The position numbers were made by a program, and so were the translations under genes. A DNA stretch of 64,000 nt from Kribbella kalugense (GTDB taxonomy: Bacteria > Actinomycetota > Actinomycetes > Propionibacteriales > Kribbellaceae), in assembly GCF_004365875.1 (NCBI RefSeq), contig NZ_SODF01000003.1, positions 1,101,763-1,165,762 on the forward strand. The letters run 5' to 3'. Shown piece by piece: positions 26,074 to 35,323 of this stretch. The notes beneath the pieces are model-generated. The model worked only from the letters and a program-made list of their open reading frames with translations, had not been told where the DNA came from and searched no databases. Numbering within the stretch: the stretch's first letter is position 1; each line of letters begins with the position of its first letter.

Positions 26074-27309
26074 ATGTACGCACCGGCGCCGCTCCGACGG
26101 CAACTGAGCCGGTCCGGGCTGTTACTGCTCGGGCCGGCCTTTGTTGCGGCCGTTGCGTACGTCGACCCCGGCAACTTCGCGACCAACATCGCCGCCGGCG
26201 CGAAGTACGGCTACTTACTGTGCTGGGTGGTCGTCGGCGCGAACCTGATGGCCGTCCTGGTGCAGTACCTCGCGGCCAAGGCCAGCATCGCGACCGGGCG
26301 GACGCTGCCGCAGCTGTGTCGCGACCACTTCAAGCGGTCGACATCGACCGGGTTGTGGGCGCAGGCCGAGGTGGTGGCGGTCGCGACCGACCTGGCCGAA
26401 GTGGTCGGCGGTGCCATCGCGCTGAACCTGCTGTTCAAGATTCCCCTGCTCCTCGGCGGCGTGATCACCGGCGTGGTCTCGTTCGCATTGCTGATCTATC
26501 AGTCGAAGCGTGGCCAACGCCCGTTCGAGGCCGCGATCATCGGGCTGCTCGCCGTCGTACTGATCGGCTTCGTGGTGTCGACGGCGAAGTCAGACCCCTC
26601 CGCGAGCGGTGTGGTCGGCGGTCTGGTGCCACGGCTCGACGGGACGCAGTCACTGGTGCTTGCGGCCGGCATGCTCGGCGCGACCGTGATGCCGCACGCG
26701 ATCTGGCTGCACGGCGCCCTCGTCACCGATCGGCACTGGAAGGCGATCCACTCCGACGGCGGTAAGTCCCGTGTACTGCGGGCCACCCGAGTGGACGTAG
26801 CCGTCGCGATGGCCCTGGCCGGCGCGGTCAACCTGGCGATGGTCGTCCTGGCCGCGGCCGCCCTCAAGGGCACCGGAGCCGACTCACTCGACGCCGCGCA
26901 CCTCGCGATCGGCGAGCGTCTCGGCCACCTGCCGGCCCTGCTGTTCGCGCTCGCCCTGCTGGCCAGCGGGTTCGCGTCCTCCTCGGTCGGGACGTACGCC
27001 GGATCGGTCATCCTGGACGGCTTCTGGCAGCGCCGGGTCCCACTCGCGGCCCGTCGCCTGGTCACCCTGATTCCCGCCCTGATCGTCCTTGCGATCGGCA
27101 TCGACCCGAGCCGCGCCCTGGTGGTTTCCCAGGTCGTGCTGAGCTTCGGCATCCCGTGCGCGCTCTGGCCTTTGGTGAGATTGACCGCTTCCCGGCGCGT
27201 CATGGGTGACCTCGTCAACCGCCGGGCGACTACTCTCGCGGCATGCCTGGTAGCGACCGCCGTCACGGCCCTCAACCTCGTACTGATCGTGCTGACCATT
27301 CGGGGATGA
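26074..27309 (+). CDS. NRAMP-family divalent metal transporter
   Basis: 411 residues with about 11 helices. The metal-site motifs are DPGNFATN in helix 1 and GATVMPHAIWLH in helix 6, matching the Asp/Asn and Ala/Met ligands of NRAMP/MntH proteins, which import Mn(II) or Fe(II) with protons. It is followed one base later by a metallophosphoesterase, an enzyme type that often needs Mn, so the two are probably co-transcribed. No MntR or Fur box is convincing upstream. Confidence 0.9.
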   Translation: MYAPAPLRRQLSRSGLLLLGPAFVAAVAYVDPGNFATNIAAGAKYGYLLCWVVVGANLMAVLVQYLAAKASIATGRTLPQLCRDHFKRSTSTGLWAQAEVVAVATDLAEVVGGAIALNLLFKIPLLLGGVITGVVSFALLIYQSKRGQRPFEAAIIGLLAVVLIGFVVSTAKSDPSASGVVGGLVPRLDGTQSLVLAAGMLGATVMPHAIWLHGALVTDRHWKAIHSDGGKSRVLRATRVDVAVAMALAGAVNLAMVVLAAAALKGTGADSLDAAHLAIGERLGHLPALLFALALLASGFASSSVGTYAGSVILDGFWQRRVPLAARRLVTLIPALIVLAIGIDPSRALVVSQVVLSFGIPCALWPLVRLTASRRVMGDLVNRRATTLAACLVATAVTALNLVLIVLTIRG

Positions 27310-27310
27310 C

Positions 27311-28105
27311 ATGACCCGGGTGTACGCCGTGAGCGACATCCACGGCCACCTGGAGAAACTGACCCCCGCCCTGCACGACGCCGGCCTCACCGATGCCGAC
27401 GGCAACTGGGCCGGCCAGGACGCCCGGCTGTGGTTCCTCGGCGACTTCTTCGACCGCGGTCCGGACGGCATCGGCGTACTGCGTTATGTCCGCAAGCTGA
27501 TCGATCAGGCACCGGACGGCGCGATCCGGATGCTGCTCGGCAACCACGAGATCCTCGCCCTCGGGACGCACAAGTTCGGCGACACGTTCGTACCGCACGA
27601 CGGCATCACCCTGCGCAGCTTCGAGCGTTCCTGGGTCCTGAACGGCGGCCAGGACCGCGACCAGGAGCTGCTCACCGACGACGACACGGACTGGCTGCTC
27701 GACCAGCCGATGCTCGGTCTGGACGCCGGTCACCTGCTGATGCACTCCGACACCGCGGAGTACGTCGAATGGGGCGACACGATCGACGCGATCAACGCGG
27801 CGGCCCGGGCCGAGCTGCACTCCGACGACATCGAGGTGTGGTGGGAGATCTGGCGCCGGACCACGTCGCGGTACGCGTTCCGCGGCGCGAGCGGACCCGA
27901 CATCGCCCGCGTCCTGCTCCAGCACCTCGGCGGTGACCGGATCGTCCACGGTCACAGCATCGTCGCCGACCAGCTCGGCATCGACCCGCAGTTCCTCACC
28001 GGACCGCACCTGTACGCCGACGGTCTCGCGCTCGGCATCGACGGCGGCGCGTTCGACGGCGGGCCGTGCCTAGTCGTCGAGCTCGAAGAGCCCACCGCGG
28101 AGTGA
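27311..28105 (+). CDS. Metallophosphoesterase (PPP-like serine/threonine phosphatase fold)
   Basis: 264 residues. All the metal-binding motifs are present in order: DIHGH (about 9-13), GDFFDRG (about 44-50), GNHE (about 77-80) and HGHS near residue 214. The spacing fits bacterial PPP-type phosphatases and ApaH-like hydrolases. It starts one base after the transporter stop. Its last 36 bp overlap the convergent TetR gene. Substrate unknown. Confidence 0.88.
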   Translation: MTRVYAVSDIHGHLEKLTPALHDAGLTDADGNWAGQDARLWFLGDFFDRGPDGIGVLRYVRKLIDQAPDGAIRMLLGNHEILALGTHKFGDTFVPHDGITLRSFERSWVLNGGQDRDQELLTDDDTDWLLDQPMLGLDAGHLLMHSDTAEYVEWGDTIDAINAAARAELHSDDIEVWWEIWRRTTSRYAFRGASGPDIARVLLQHLGGDRIVHGHSIVADQLGIDPQFLTGPHLYADGLALGIDGGAFDGGPCLVVELEEPTAE

Positions 28106-28642
28106 GTCGACGACAGCGTCGAAGCAGGACCGGAAGGACGACTTCATACCACCATCGATCCAGCGGCTGAAGGCGTTCTGGAACACGGCTGCCCCGATCT
28201 GAGCCACCAGAGCAGCATCCTCGGCCGGCACCCCACGTTCCTCGAGCCCATCGCGGATCGCGGCGGTGACAGAGGCCAGCTTGGTCCGCTCCCGCTCCTG
28301 CAACTCCGGAGTGGCCGCGATGACAGCACGCCGTACGTCGGAATTCTCGGCGAACTCGGCCAGTAGCTCACCGACCTCCGCGGCCGCCTGGAGCACGGTC
28401 GGCCACGGCCCGACGGCCGGATCGACGGCCCGGATCGCCTCGATGACGGCGGCCGGCAGCCGTTCCGAGCCGGCGAACAGGACCTCGCGCTTGTCCGGGA
28501 AGTAGCGGAAGTACGAGCGCCGGGTCAGGCCGGCGTGCTCGGCGATCTGGTTGACGGTCACGGCGTCGTACCCGTGCGCGGCGTACAGCTCGAGCGCGGC
28601 CTTGCGCAGCCGCTGCTCCGCCCCGGGGTCCCATCGCGCCAT
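28070..28642 (-). CDS. TetR-family repressor of the divergent oxidoreductase
   Basis: 190 residues. The helix-turn-helix is at residues ~25-47 (TVNQIAEHAGLTRRSYFRYFPDKREV). The TRRSYFRYFPDK form belongs to a common actinobacterial group with short C-terminal domains. Two copies of a 19-bp sequence lie between its start and the divergent gene at 28727 and are very probably its binding sites. Confidence 0.9.
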   Translation of the reverse strand: MARWDPGAEQRLRKAALELYAAHGYDAVTVNQIAEHAGLTRRSYFRYFPDKREVLFAGSERLPAAVIEAIRAVDPAVGPWPTVLQAAAEVGELLAEFAENSDVRRAVIAATPELQERERTKLASVTAAIRDGLEERGVPAEDAALVAQIGAAVFQNAFSRWIDGGMKSSFRSCFDAVVDSLRGGLFELDD

Positions 28643-28658
28643 GGTCCTGAGCTTAGTG

Positions 28659-28715
28659 ATGTCTCAGGGTGTCATCAAACCTGCTATGGTCGAAAGTGAT
28701 GACACCCTGAGACAT
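28659..28715. promoter_or_regulatory. Twin 19-bp inverted operators for TetR
   Basis: ATGTCTCAGGGTGTCATCA (28659-28677) recurs exactly in inverted orientation at 28697-28715. Each copy is itself an imperfect palindrome (TGwCwC-n3-GwGwCA). TATGGT (28685-28690) between them fits a -10 box for the rightward gene. Together they should allow two repressor dimers to close both promoters. Confidence 0.8.
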
Positions 28716-28726
28716 GGAGAGTTCTG

Positions 28727-29791
28727 ATGGCTGGAGAAATCTGGGTTCTGGGCGCGACCGGGCGGACCGGGCGCGAGATCGCGGCTCGCGTCGCCCAACG
28801 TGGCGGTATGCCGGTATTGGTCGGACGCAACGCGGATCGACTGCACAAAACCGCCGCAGACCTCGGTCTCGGCGATGCCGAGGTGGTCGTGACCGACGAC
28901 CTGCCCGGCGAGATCACACGACGGCGGCCGGCGGTAGTGGTCAACACGATCGGCTCATACGCCGAGACCGCCGTACCGATCGCTCGGGCCTGCCTGCCTG
29001 GTGGGCATTACGTTGACCTGGCCAACGATCTGGTCGCGATGCCGCGGCTGCTGGCGTTGCACGACGAGGCGGTTGCCGCGGGGAGCACGTTCGTCACGGG
29101 TGCTGGGTTCGGCGTACTGGCGACGGAGGCCGTTGTCGCTCGCCTGTGTGCCGATCGGCCGACGCCGAGCCAGGTACGAGTGGACGCGATGGCTTCGGTC
29201 ACGCTCGACGGCGGGCCGCTGGGCGAGGCGCTTGCCCAGTCGATCGTGTCTGGGCTGACTACCGGCGGGCTCCGGTACGAGCACGGCCAGATGGTTCGGA
29301 CGCGGCTGGCCGCAGATCCGCGGGAGCACGCGTTGCCGGACGGTCAGACGGCGAAGTCCGCCGGCGGTCCTACCGGCGAGCTGTTAGCGGCGCAGGTGGC
29401 CAGCGGTGCGCCGGACGTCGTCGCGACGTCCGGTCTGATGCCAACGGCACCTGTCGTGCGGGCGTTGCTGCCGTTGGCCGGTGCGTTGCTGAAGGTCCCG
29501 GCCCTGCGACGCTTCGCCGTACGCCGGATGGCGGCGATTGAGCTGAAGCCGACGCCACGACCGCGCGACCACTCGTGGGGTCATGCGGTCGTCACCTGGG
29601 CCGACGGCACGGTGCGGGAGGAGTGGCTGCGGGCCGGAGAGGCGATGGAGTTCACCTCGGGCGCGGCCGCGGAGACCGCCGTACGACTGGCTCGTGGCGA
29701 GGGCCGGGCTGGTGCGTACACACCGGCCCGCGCCCTCGGACCTGAACTCGCGGAAGCCGCCAGCGGAACCTTCGTTACTTGTCAGCCGTGA
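28727..29791 (+). CDS. NAD(P)-binding saccharopine dehydrogenase-like oxidoreductase
   Basis: 354 residues. The N-terminal Rossmann motif is WVLGATGRTGREIAARVAQRGG, followed by VVNTIGSYAETAVPIARACLPGGHYVDL, the pattern of saccharopine-reductase-like and trans-acting enoyl reductase proteins. The C-terminal half is less conserved. The divergent TetR and the twin operators point to induction by a small molecule it may transform. It overlaps the convergent tautomerase by 17 bp. Substrate unknown. Confidence 0.85.
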   Translation: MAGEIWVLGATGRTGREIAARVAQRGGMPVLVGRNADRLHKTAADLGLGDAEVVVTDDLPGEITRRRPAVVVNTIGSYAETAVPIARACLPGGHYVDLANDLVAMPRLLALHDEAVAAGSTFVTGAGFGVLATEAVVARLCADRPTPSQVRVDAMASVTLDGGPLGEALAQSIVSGLTTGGLRYEHGQMVRTRLAADPREHALPDGQTAKSAGGPTGELLAAQVASGAPDVVATSGLMPTAPVVRALLPLAGALLKVPALRRFAVRRMAAIELKPTPRPRDHSWGHAVVTWADGTVREEWLRAGEAMEFTSGAAAETAVRLARGEGRAGAYTPARALGPELAEAASGTFVTCQP

Positions 29792-29957
29792 GGGTGCCGC
29801 CGACGGCCCAGCTCTCCGGCGGGGTCTCCTGGATCCAGACCTGAACACTGTCGGCGGGTACGCCGAGGCTGTCGACGAAGGCGTCGGTCACCTTCTGGAC
29901 CAGTTCGCGCTTGAGCTCCGGGGTCCGCGGGCCTTGCAGGACGGTGACGATGGGCAT
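29775..29957 (-). CDS. 4-oxalocrotonate tautomerase-family small enzyme
   Basis: 60 residues, the exact size of the family. After removal of Met the catalytic Pro1 is N-terminal (PIVTVLQGPRT); DSVQVWIQETPPESWAVGG matches the family C-terminus, where the usual arginine position is not obvious. It catalyses keto-enol tautomerisation or related dehalogenation chemistry. It lies 84 bp downstream of, and on the same strand as, the LysR gene and could be co-transcribed with it. Confidence 0.88.
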   Translation of the reverse strand: MPIVTVLQGPRTPELKRELVQKVTDAFVDSLGVPADSVQVWIQETPPESWAVGGTLTADK

Positions 29958-30041
29958 CGGATTGCCTTTCTCTGTTGGGTTCTGAGCCCATTCCAGTCGC
30001 CGCAGCCGCTGGGAACGAGACGCAGTTCCGATGTCCTCTCA

Positions 30042-30923
30042 TCACTCGAACTGATCGGACGCCTTCCGGCACGCCTCCAGCAGTACGGCGAGGTCGCCGC
30101 CGACCGTGGTCCCGGCCGGGACGGCCAGGCTGGTGGTCAGGGCCAGCCGCGGGCGCGCTCGCCGGAACACCACTCGCCCTTCCCGCAGCAGGCGGGCGTG
30201 CGACTCGTAGATGACCGTCCAGCTCGGGATACCCGCGCCGATCGCGGCGTGCGTGTCCTGCAGGCTGCTGGAACGCGGACCGATCACCGGTTCGAAGCCT
30301 TCGGCGGCGCAGGCCGACATCACCAGGTCGACGAGTGGTGGATTGGTACGGCGCTCGGTGATCCGTAGCGGCAGCTCACGCAGGTCTTTCAACGCGATCT
30401 CGTCGTCCGGAGCAGCCGACGAGGGCAGTGCGACCAACAGGGCGTCCTCCCAGACGGGGACGAACTCCAGGCCGGCAGCCTCCTCCAGACCGCGTACGAA
30501 CGCTGCGTCGAGCTGGCCGCCCCGGACCCGGTCCAGCCTGGCGCGTGTCGACGTACTGACCAGCTCGACGTGCAGGCCCTCAGAGGCGAGCTCGGCGACC
30601 ACAGTCTCCAGCCGCTCACCCAGTCCGGTGCTGGTGCCCAGACGCAGTACGCGGCCCGGTTGGCCGGTCGCTGCGGCCCGGGCGGTCTCGACAGACGCCA
30701 GTACTGCGCGGGCGGCGGGCAGGAAGCGCTGGCCTGCCTCGGTGAGCCGGATCGCTCGAGCCGAGCGGTCGAACAGCAGTACGTCCAGCTCACGCTCCAG
30801 TCGGGCGATCTGCTGGCTCACGCCAGGCTGACCGATGCCGAGTTGCTCGGCGGCGCGGCCGAAGTTCAGTACCTCGGCGACCGTCACGAAGTACTGGATC
30901 TGCCGTAGCTCCACCTTCGACAT
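30042..30923 (-). CDS. LysR-family transcriptional regulator
   Basis: 293 residues from the ATG at 30923, which has AGGTGG upstream. The winged helix is RQIQYFVTVAEVLNFGRAAEQLGIGQPGVSQQIARLERELD, and the effector domain covers ~90-290. It is divergent from the DUF427 gene with 45 bp between starts and lies upstream of the tautomerase gene. Either could be its target. I see no clear T-N11-A palindrome in the short gap. Confidence 0.9.
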   Translation of the reverse strand: MSKVELRQIQYFVTVAEVLNFGRAAEQLGIGQPGVSQQIARLERELDVLLFDRSARAIRLTEAGQRFLPAARAVLASVETARAAATGQPGRVLRLGTSTGLGERLETVVAELASEGLHVELVSTSTRARLDRVRGGQLDAAFVRGLEEAAGLEFVPVWEDALLVALPSSAAPDDEIALKDLRELPLRITERRTNPPLVDLVMSACAAEGFEPVIGPRSSSLQDTHAAIGAGIPSWTVIYESHARLLREGRVVFRRARPRLALTTSLAVPAGTTVGGDLAVLLEACRKASDQFE

Positions 30924-30968
30924 GATCCACCTGGGAATGCGCCCGCAACGAGTGGGGTTGTCACGGAC

Positions 30969-31346
30969 ATGGCGGAGAAGACTGTGAAGATTCCTGGACC
31001 GGATCATCCGATCACCGTGGAGAAGAACCCGGACCGCGTCGTCGTGAAGGTCGGCGACAAGGTGATCGCGGACACCCGCGACGCGTTGTCACTGCAGGAG
31101 GCGAACTATCCGGCGGCGCAGTACATCCCGCGGAAGGACGTCGACCTCACGCAGCTCGAGCGGACCTCCCATGAGACCTACTGCCCGTACAAGGGCGACG
31201 CGGCGTACTACAGCGTCCTCCCCGCCGGGGCGGACGGGGTGAACGCTGTCTGGACCTACGAGCAGCCGTACGACGCGGTCGCGGACATCCGCGAGCACGT
31301 CGCGTTCTACCCCGACAAGGTGTCGATCGAGATCATCGCCGACTGA
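30969..31346 (+). CDS. DUF427 domain protein
   Basis: 125 residues forming one compact beta-rich domain. The family pattern is evident: RVVVKVGDKVIADTRDAL, then YIPRKDVDLTQLERTSHETYCPYKGDAAYYSV. The conserved Cys-Pro-x-Lys-Gly (CPYKG) segment is the hallmark of DUF427. The biochemical function is not known to me. The divergent LysR gene probably controls it. It overlaps the convergent hydrolase by 14 bp. Confidence 0.9.
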   Translation: MAEKTVKIPGPDHPITVEKNPDRVVVKVGDKVIADTRDALSLQEANYPAAQYIPRKDVDLTQLERTSHETYCPYKGDAAYYSVLPAGADGVNAVWTYEQPYDAVADIREHVAFYPDKVSIEIIAD

Positions 31347-32106
31347 GGAAGTCGGTTACCACCGGGGCGAGCAGCTCCGGCGGTACGACGTGGTGCTGGT
31401 CTGCGAGCTCGATGAGTTCGGCCGCGGGCAGGATCGTCACGATGCGGTGCGCCGCGTCGACCATGAAGGGCGCTGACGCGGTCCCGGCCAGGACGAGGGT
31501 GTCCAGCTTGATCGCGCGGAGCAGGTCGACCGGCGTACCGCCAGTGCCCGTGCCTTCGTCCATGACGGCAAAGTCGTAGGCGAGTGTCGGTGCGACGTCG
31601 GCCAGCCCTGGTGTGGCGGCGATCTGCAGTGCCTCGGGTTTTGGCATGCCTGTCATCAGCAGGAACAGTTCGACCGCCTCTTGGTTCTCGCCTGCCCGGA
31701 TGAGCTCGAGCACCCGCTCGCCGTCCTCTGACGAGTCGGCGTCGTCCGGTCCGTACGGCGGCTCGTGCAGCACGACCTTGGTGAACGGCAGCCCGGTGCC
31801 GGCCGCGATCGCCGCCAGTCCGGCGCCGGACGAGTGCCCGTAGATGGCCGCCGTACCGCCGACGGCCGTGAGCACCGCGTCGATGTCTTCCACCTCGCGC
31901 TGGACGGCGTACGGCGTCGTGTCGCCGGAGTCCCCGCGGCCGCGCCGGTCGTAGGTCACCACGTCGAAGTGGCTCGCCAGCTCGTCCGCCAGCGGACGGA
32001 GCGCGTGCCGGTCGCACAGTGCTCCGCCAACCAGGATCAGCGGCTCCCCGCTGCCCAGTCGGTCGTAGGCGATCGACGTACCGTCCGCAGACGTCACTGT
32101 GTCCAT
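31333..32106 (-). CDS. Alpha/beta-fold hydrolase
   Basis: 257 residues. The nucleophile elbow is GHSSGAG (Ser near residue 93). The oxyanion-hole region is ILVGGALCDRH, and the triad histidine is in DQHHVVPPE near the C-terminus. RRGRGDSGDT is the usual strand-4 motif. It resembles small esterases or haloperoxidase-like hydrolases; the substrate cannot be told. It is divergent from the GNAT gene with a 103-bp gap in which I see no clear operator. Confidence 0.88.
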   Translation of the reverse strand: MDTVTSADGTSIAYDRLGSGEPLILVGGALCDRHALRPLADELASHFDVVTYDRRGRGDSGDTTPYAVQREVEDIDAVLTAVGGTAAIYGHSSGAGLAAIAAGTGLPFTKVVLHEPPYGPDDADSSEDGERVLELIRAGENQEAVELFLLMTGMPKPEALQIAATPGLADVAPTLAYDFAVMDEGTGTGGTPVDLLRAIKLDTLVLAGTASAPFMVDAAHRIVTILPAAELIELADQHHVVPPELLAPVVTDFLSRR

Positions 32107-32209
32107 GCAGTCCTCCTGTGTGCGTTGTCGGAGTGACGTCGGAGCCGATCGACGGTTTTCGACAAATGTGTTGGTGTTTGGCCCGGTCCGGGTGATTCAC
32201 TGCGTCGCG

Positions 32210-32992
32210 ATGATCACCAGAGTCGATACCTACCTCCACAGCGTCCCCCTGTCCGGTGCGGTTGCGGAGCAGGTCGGACCGTTCACGTTGTTCCGCAGCA
32301 CGATCACCTGGCCGTACTACGCGCGTCCGGTGCCCGGCTCCGAGGCGACGATCACTGCGGACGACATCGAGCTGGTACGGGCGCGGTGTGCCGAGCTGGA
32401 GATCCCACTGAGCTTCGAGTGGGTCGTGGAGACCTGTCCGTCGCTGGGAGCGGCTGCGGCTGCCGCCGGGCTGTCGGTGGTCGAGCACCCGTTGCTGGTG
32501 CTGGAGCGGGACGACTTCCGACCTGCGACGGCTGATGCGCGCTTGGAGATCCTCCCGACTGAAGACGACGTGATCCGGCAGGCCCGCGCGGCCGTCAATC
32601 TGGCTTTCGGCGAGGGCGGTACGGCGGTCGGTACGGCCGGCCCGGCAGAGCGGGACGCGAACGCTCCCGCGGTGGCGGACGGCCTGGTCGCCACACTGCG
32701 AGACCGAATGCTGCAGGGCGTGTCAGTCGCCGCCGGTGCATTCATCGACGACGGCATCGTGGCCAGCGGTAACCACCAGCCGGTCGACTCCACCACCGAG
32801 ATCGTCGGCGTCGGAACCCTCCCATCCATGCGCCGCCGCGGCCTGGGCGCCGCCGTTACCTCGACTCTGGTGGAGCACGCATTCGATCACGGCGTAGACC
32901 TAGTACTCCTCTCCGCCGAGTCCCCCGCCGTAGCAGCCGTCTACGAACGCATCGGCTTCCACCAGATCGGCCACGCCGGCGCAGCCGAGTAA
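32210..32992 (+). CDS. GNAT-family N-acetyltransferase
   Basis: 260 residues. An N-terminal half of about 110 residues (FRSTITWPYYARP) is followed by the GNAT core; the acetyl-CoA loop is in GVGTLPSMRRRGLGAAVTSTLV, and the final strand is LSAESPAVAAVYERIGFHQIG. The double-domain build is common in actinobacterial GNAT proteins of unknown substrate. The ATG at 32210 is chosen because the upstream frame lacks coding character. It stands alone. Confidence 0.82.
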   Translation: MITRVDTYLHSVPLSGAVAEQVGPFTLFRSTITWPYYARPVPGSEATITADDIELVRARCAELEIPLSFEWVVETCPSLGAAAAAAGLSVVEHPLLVLERDDFRPATADARLEILPTEDDVIRQARAAVNLAFGEGGTAVGTAGPAERDANAPAVADGLVATLRDRMLQGVSVAAGAFIDDGIVASGNHQPVDSTTEIVGVGTLPSMRRRGLGAAVTSTLVEHAFDHGVDLVLLSAESPAVAAVYERIGFHQIGHAGAAE

Positions 32993-33040
32993 TAGGGACC
33001 GCCCTTGGGGTGGACACCGCTGGGCCGTACCTTTGGAAGG

Positions 33041-35323
33041 ATGAGCACTTCCGAGCCGACCCGCCCCCGTACCCTCGCTGAGGCTCTGCGGACCTGGGAC
33101 GATGCTGGGCTCGGTGAGCTGCTGCGGCGGCGCCCCGATCTGGCGTTACCCATTCCAGCCGACACCGGGCAACTGGCCGCGCGGGCGACGAGCAATGCGT
33201 CGGCTGCGCGAGCCGTCAACCGCCTCGACGAATTCGGTGTGGATCTGCTGGAGTCGCTGTCCGCACTGCCTGAGCCGGTCGATCTGGAGGCGCTCGCGCA
33301 GGGTGTCGATCAGCCGGTGGAGGTGGTCCAGCCGCGGGTGACCGAGTTGCTGGACCTCGCACTGGTGTGGGGCACCGAGGACGACCTGCGACCGATCCGA
33401 GCGGTGCACGAACTGCTCGGTCCGACACCGGCCGGGCTCGGTCCGATCACGACGCGGCACTTCGGTGATCTGGACCAGCTGATCGAGGACGCCGGTCCGG
33501 ATGCGCGTGCAGTGCTGGACAAACTGACCTGGGGTCCGCCGACCGGATCGGTGGAGAAGGCCGAGCGTCCAGTGACGATTGCGTCCGCCCGGACACCTGT
33601 GGAGCGGTTGCTGGCTCGAGGTCTCGTCGTACCGAAGGATCCGAACACCGTCGTACTGCCACGGCAGATCGGTCTGCATCTGCGCGGTGGACGTGTGCTC
33701 GCGTCAACCAGGCCGACACCGCCACCGTTGGACGGCAAGAAGGTGTCAGCCTCGATCGCCGACCGGGCCGCGGCCGGTGCTGCGCTGGACCTGGTGCGGT
33801 TGGTCGACCGAGCGCTGGAGCAGCTGGGGACTGAGCCGCCTCCGGTACTGCGTACTGGTGGCATTGGTGTCCGTGAGGTGCGTAGCCTCGCCGCGAAGAT
33901 CGGCGCGGAGGAGCAGACCGCAGCTGCGGTGCTGGAGATGGCGTACGCCGGTGGGCTGCTCGCTGCCGTTGAGGTCGGGACGAGCGAGCTGTGGCTGCCT
34001 ACTAGTGCCTACGACGACTGGCTGGAGCTGGACCTAGCGCATCGGTGGGCCCAGCTGGTCATGGCGTGGTTCTCTGGGCTCAGAGCGATCGGACTGATCG
34101 GCCGGCGGGACTCTGGCGCTGGTACGGCGGCTGCCCGCGAGCGGCTGATCAACGCACTGGCTCCGGACCTGGAGCGGTTGCTCGCCCCGGAGATCCGAGT
34201 GCTGGCGCTGCAGGCGTTGGCCGAGGCTGGTGCGGGTACGGCGCCTGCTCCGGAGACTGTGGTGACCTGGGTGGCGTGGCATCGGCCGCGGCGTGGTGGG
34301 CAGTTCCGCGACGACCTGGTCGAGTGGAGTGTCACTGAGGCTGCCCTGCTCGGGCTGACTGGGCTGGGTTCGTTGGCGAAGCACGCCGGACCGCTGCTGG
34401 GTGCTGAGCCGACTGCCGACGAGCTGGCTGAGGCGATCCTTCCGCTGATGCCGGAGCCGGTGTCGGAGGTGCTGTTGCAAGCTGACCTGACCGCGGTGGC
34501 TCCTGGTCCGTTGGTACGGGTCGTGCAGGACGAGTTGTCCGCGATGGCAGATGTCGAGTCGGACGGCGGTGGTGGGGTCTACCGGTTCAGTGAGGGTTCG
34601 GTGCGGCGCGCGTTCGATCTTGGACGGACTGCGGCGCAGTTGCACACGTGGCTGGCGGACCATTCCCGGACTCCGGTTCCGCAGCCGTTGACGTACCTGA
34701 TTGATGACGTTGCGCGGCGGCACGGCGTACTGCGGCTTGGGACGGCGTCGACGTACCTGCGGTGTGATGACGAGGACGTGCTGACGCAGCTGCTCAACAC
34801 GAACCTGCCTGGTATCCGCTTCCGTCGGTTGGCGCCGACTGTGGTGGTGACGCCGTCGCCGCCGGACATGGTGCTGAGCCGGCTGCGCGCGGCCGGGATG
34901 GCGCCGTTGGCGGAGACGTTCGATGGGGCTCTGCATGTGACGGGCGCACCGCGACGGGGTGAGGCGCCACGACGTCGTACCAGCCGGGACTTCAACGAGA
35001 GCGCGTTCGACCTGACCGACGACCAGGTGAAGGCGGTCATCGAGAAGGTCCGCGCCGGCGACCGCATCGCCGCCGAACGCCCCGATGACCAAGGTCTGGT
35101 CGAACCGGCTGCGCCCGCCGAGACCATCGCCGTACTCACCAACGCGGCCGAGGCCCACACCCGCACCTGGATCGCGTACGTCGACCACAACGGCACGTCC
35201 TCCGAACGCATCGTGGAACCGGTCCGAGTAGCCGACGGCTGGCTGACCGCGTACGACGACACCACCGACAACCCCCGCACCTACGCCCTCCACCGAATCT
35301 CCGCCGCCCGAGGTGTCGATTGA
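33041..35323 (+). CDS. XPB-associated helicase-like/DNA-binding protein (Rv0862c-like)
   Basis: 760 residues. The protein has the helicase C-terminal 'Helicase_C_3' type region (about 480-620: SEVLLQADLTAVAPGPL, RRHGVLRLGTASTYLRCDDE) preceded by a helical N-terminal half. The last ~70 residues (IAVLTNAAEAHTRTWIAYVDHNG to YALHRISAARG) read like a WYL-type ligand module. In mycobacteria the equivalent gene is adjacent to the XPB helicase, and the same holds here. Its stop overlaps the TTG start of the next gene (TTGA). It probably works with XPB in DNA repair; that is inference from conserved neighbourhood. Confidence 0.87.
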   Translation: MSTSEPTRPRTLAEALRTWDDAGLGELLRRRPDLALPIPADTGQLAARATSNASAARAVNRLDEFGVDLLESLSALPEPVDLEALAQGVDQPVEVVQPRVTELLDLALVWGTEDDLRPIRAVHELLGPTPAGLGPITTRHFGDLDQLIEDAGPDARAVLDKLTWGPPTGSVEKAERPVTIASARTPVERLLARGLVVPKDPNTVVLPRQIGLHLRGGRVLASTRPTPPPLDGKKVSASIADRAAAGAALDLVRLVDRALEQLGTEPPPVLRTGGIGVREVRSLAAKIGAEEQTAAAVLEMAYAGGLLAAVEVGTSELWLPTSAYDDWLELDLAHRWAQLVMAWFSGLRAIGLIGRRDSGAGTAAARERLINALAPDLERLLAPEIRVLALQALAEAGAGTAPAPETVVTWVAWHRPRRGGQFRDDLVEWSVTEAALLGLTGLGSLAKHAGPLLGAEPTADELAEAILPLMPEPVSEVLLQADLTAVAPGPLVRVVQDELSAMADVESDGGGGVYRFSEGSVRRAFDLGRTAAQLHTWLADHSRTPVPQPLTYLIDDVARRHGVLRLGTASTYLRCDDEDVLTQLLNTNLPGIRFRRLAPTVVVTPSPPDMVLSRLRAAGMAPLAETFDGALHVTGAPRRGEAPRRRTSRDFNESAFDLTDDQVKAVIEKVRAGDRIAAERPDDQGLVEPAAPAETIAVLTNAAEAHTRTWIAYVDHNGTSSERIVEPVRVADGWLTAYDDTTDNPRTYALHRISAARGVD

